Source of the DNA: DAIOEK01 sp963721445
GTDB taxonomy: Bacteria; Chloroflexota; Anaerolineae; Anaerolineales; Anaerolineaceae
Length of the DNA: 64,000 bases
Assembly: GCA_963721445.1 (NCBI GenBank)
Contig: CAVRIZ010000007.1
Coordinates: 1-64,000, forward strand
Reading direction: 5' to 3'
The notes under the pieces are model-generated. The model was given only the letters and a program-made list of their open reading frames with translations. It was not told the DNA's origin and made no database searches. Positions 61,891 to 64,000 of this stretch are shown here, one piece after another (positions within the stretch are counted from its first letter, which is position 1; every line of letters starts with the position of its first letter). A program made the translations under genes and the position numbers.

Positions 61891-63388
61891 TTATTCCACC
61901 CAGTTGAATGATCTTTGAACTGCTTTTTTCCACTGCTGATAAAGACGATCTGCCTCATTGGCATTCATCTTTGGTTCCCATACCTTGTCTTTTTTCCAAT
62001 AGGAGCTTAATTCAGTTTGATCTTTCCAGTATCCCGTCGCCAGTCCCGCTGCAAATGCAGCACCAAGGGCGGTCGTTTCGGATATTTGTGGTCGGATTAC
62101 TGGAACCCGAAGAAGATCCGACTGAAAACTCATCAATAAATTATTGTATACCATACCACCGTCAACTCGGAGAGATTTCAATGCAACTCCGGAATCCGCC
62201 TCCATCGCTTCCAATACTTCCCGGGTTTGGAAGGCGGTCGCTTCCAGACCGGCTCTGGCAATATGGCCTCCATTTGCAAACCGGGATAATCCAACGATGA
62301 CTCCCCGAGCATCACTTCTCCAATAGGGGGCGAATAACCCGGAAAACGCAGGAACGAAATAAACGCCACCATTATCCTCAACACTAAGAGCAAGCGATTC
62401 GATGTCTGATGACCGCTTTATGATCTTCAAGTTATCCCGAAGCCATTGGACCAGCGCTCCGGTAATTGCAATGGACCCCTCCAGACAGTATATCGGTTGA
62501 GCTGTTCCGATCTGATATCCGACAGTAGTCAATAACCCATGCTTCGATTGAACCATCTTATGACCGGTATTCAACAACATAAAACAACCGGTTCCGTAGG
62601 TGTTTTTTGCATCCCCCATATTAAAACAAGTCTGTCCGAATAAGGCTGCCTGTTGGTCACCCAAATCACTCGAGATGGGGATGCCTTCGAAATCGCTACT
62701 AGTGATGCCGTAGATTTCGGAAGAGGATTTTATTTCGGGAAGAATTTGGCGGGGTATTTGAAAGACACTCAGAAGCTCATCGTCCCATTCCAACGTGGAT
62801 AAGTTCATGAGCATTGTTCGGGATGCGTTACTCACATCGGTGATATGCAGCCCGCCGTATATGCCACCCGTCAGATTCCAGATGATCCAACTATCAGTAG
62901 TTCCAAACAGAACATCACCATGATCTGCCGCCTTCCGTATACCGTCAATATTGTCCAGCAGCCAGGTTATTTTTGGTCCGGAGAAATAAGTTGCCAGTGG
63001 CAGTCCGGTTTTCGCACGAAAACGGTCTATCCCTCCTTCATGGCTCAGGTGTTGGCAAATCGCATCAGTCCTGGTATCTTGCCATACTATGGCGTTGTAG
63101 TAGGGAATACCGGTGAGTTTATTCCACAGGATGGTTGTCTCACGCTGATTCGTCACCCCAAAAGTTTCGATCTCCTTTGTTGAAATATTTGCCCTTTACT
63201 AAAGCTTGATTGATGACTTCACGAGTATTGAGCCAAATTTCCACCGGGTCATGCTCAACCAGGCCAGGTCCTGGAAAGAATTGTTTGTGTTCTTTTTGAG
63301 CAGAAGCTACTATAGCGCTATTGTGGTCAAAGAGGATGCAGCGCGTGCTGGTTGTTCCTTGATCTATAGCAGCGATATATTTTGTCAT
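61891..63388 (-). CDS. glpK: glycerol kinase (frame broken near the N-terminus)
   Basis: FGGY-family kinase that phosphorylates glycerol. The start at ATG 63388 (GGGGTG upstream; a GTG at 63394 is possible) gives AAIDQGTTSTRCILFD, the GlpK signature, then stops near 63143. The remainder in another frame has GVTNQRETTILWNK, the second FGGY site GGMVYNNLLMSFQSDLL and TTALGAAFAAGL. Removing one base of GG (minus strand) at 63174-63175 yields IETFGVTNQRE and a 498-aa protein, a normal length. Confidence 0.94.
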
Positions 63389-63399
63389 ACCCACCCCAA

Positions 63400-64000
63400 T
63401 TAAGTATTATGCAATCCCCAATGATTATTTCCATTCAGGTAATCTTTTCCTGAAATAACTTTCTTGCCCGGTATTTGTAATTCTTGAAGGACAAGGTAAC
63501 CGTTTCCTGTCCCCAGCGCCGGAAATCGATTAACCCGATATTCCTGGCCTGGAATCGCTTGGGGATCTTCAAGCCAGGATGCTTTATGGATGAGGAGTTC
63601 CTGCCCATGTATTTGAACCCTTGCAATTGGCCAGGGAAGGAATGAACGGATGAGATTTACCAGCTCAAACCCGTTTTTGTTCAGGTCTAAGATGGCTTCC
63701 TCTTTTTTTACCATTGGGGCGTAGGTCGCCTTGGTGTGGTCCTGTGAAATAGGGGTGATCTTGCCGAGGAGGTAGTCTGGCAGTGTTTTCTTGAGCAAGT
63801 CAGCACCTAATTTAGCTAAATGCTCGGTCAATGATCGAGTGGTATCATCCAGATTGATCGTTAACTTTTCTTGAGCCAGAATCTCGCCTGTATCGATCCC
63901 CTCATCCATCTTCATGATCGTAATACCAGTTTCCCTGTCTCCTGCCTGGATAGAAGCCTGAACCGGAGAGGCTCCACGCCACCGTGGTAATAGGCTGGCG
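63400..64000 (-). CDS. fmt: methionyl-tRNA formyltransferase, 5' part outside window
   Basis: C-terminal 200 or so residues only; the gene enters at the window edge (64000). It contains RWRGASPVQASIQAGD and ETGITIMKMDEGIDTG of the catalytic domain (formyl-THF site), and YAPMVKKEEAILD and FNPWP-like SFLPWPIARVQ of the C-terminal tRNA-binding domain. It formylates initiator Met-tRNA. Its stop lies 11 bases before the preferred glpK start. Confidence 0.95.
   Translation of the reverse strand, partial: ASLLPRWRGASPVQASIQAGDRETGITIMKMDEGIDTGEILAQEKLTINLDDTTRSLTEHLAKLGADLLKKTLPDYLLGKITPISQDHTKATYAPMVKKEEAILDLNKNGFELVNLIRSFLPWPIARVQIHGQELLIHKASWLEDPQAIPGQEYRVNRFPALGTGNGYLVLQELQIPGKKVISGKDYLNGNNHWGLHNT

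Noticed and set aside
1..64000. CRISPR array, IS element, prophage or integration site
   Set aside because: No regularly spaced direct repeats, transposase or phage genes, or tRNA-flanking direct repeats were seen on reading the window.

Overview
The window looks like a chromosomal segment of an anaerobic, heterotrophic Chloroflexota bacterium, most likely Anaerolineae. That is an inference from gene content and style: an NAD-linked soluble [NiFe] hydrogenase, SUF-type Fe-S assembly with SufR and SufT, archaeal-type phosphoglycerate mutase, anaerobic-style glycerol-3-phosphate dehydrogenase, many short intergenic gaps, and moderate GC by eye. No phage, IS element, CRISPR array or replication origin was seen. 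No stretch above about 300 bases lacks a gene.

Layout. (1) 1-1420: hisS followed by tRNA-His, minus strand. (2) 1500-20815: one long plus-strand hydrogenase island. It holds a signalling set (two DRTGG proteins, a CBS/anti-sigma-kinase-like protein, a PHP protein), a NuoE / ATPase / 2Fe-2S ferredoxin / NuoF set, a second NuoE-NuoF, a NuoG/HoxU-like subunit, the [NiFe] small and large subunits, a maturation protease, an FdhD-like protein, hypA, hypB, hypF, a hypC-hypD fusion and hypE. (3) 20829-22332: methyltransferase and PIG-L deacetylase. (4) 22408-29478: the suf operon (sufC-sufB-sufD-unknown-sufS-sufU-Rieske, minus) with sufR-sufT divergent from it across a 172-base region carrying two promoters and one palindromic operator. 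(5) 29503-36986: SCP2, CorA, L25, NUDIX, TrmI, tRNA-Met, a membrane protein, FmdB, MFS and PIG-L. (6) 37061-44246: an MrfA-MrfB-like helicase/exonuclease pair, then hpt-purA-purB. (7) 44243-56972: aspartase/fumarase, alaS, a spermidine-synthase-like membrane protein, a DUF1461-like protein, phosphoglycerate mutase, a sugar ABC ATPase, mutS and a luciferase-like oxidoreductase. (8) 57023-64000, minus: fmt (cut by the window edge), glpK, glpA, three succinate-dehydrogenase-like electron-transfer subunits, a ketopantoate-reductase-like protein and a ferritin-VIT1 protein.

Two systems stand out. The hydrogenase island joins the accessory genes and NuoEF module normally seen beside electron-bifurcating [FeFe] hydrogenases to a complete [NiFe] enzyme that has its own second NuoEF. 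The glycerol operon appears to encode a succinate-dehydrogenase-like membrane complex whose flavoprotein is GlpA instead of SdhA.

An important caveat: nine conserved genes (hypF, sufU, sufD, sufB, sufR, corA, alaS, apgM, glpK) are each broken by exactly one inserted or missing base. Every one becomes a full-length, family-typical protein when one base is corrected. Because alaS and the suf genes should be essential, indel errors in the sequence or assembly are the most likely cause. These genes are annotated here as single reconstructed CDSs.
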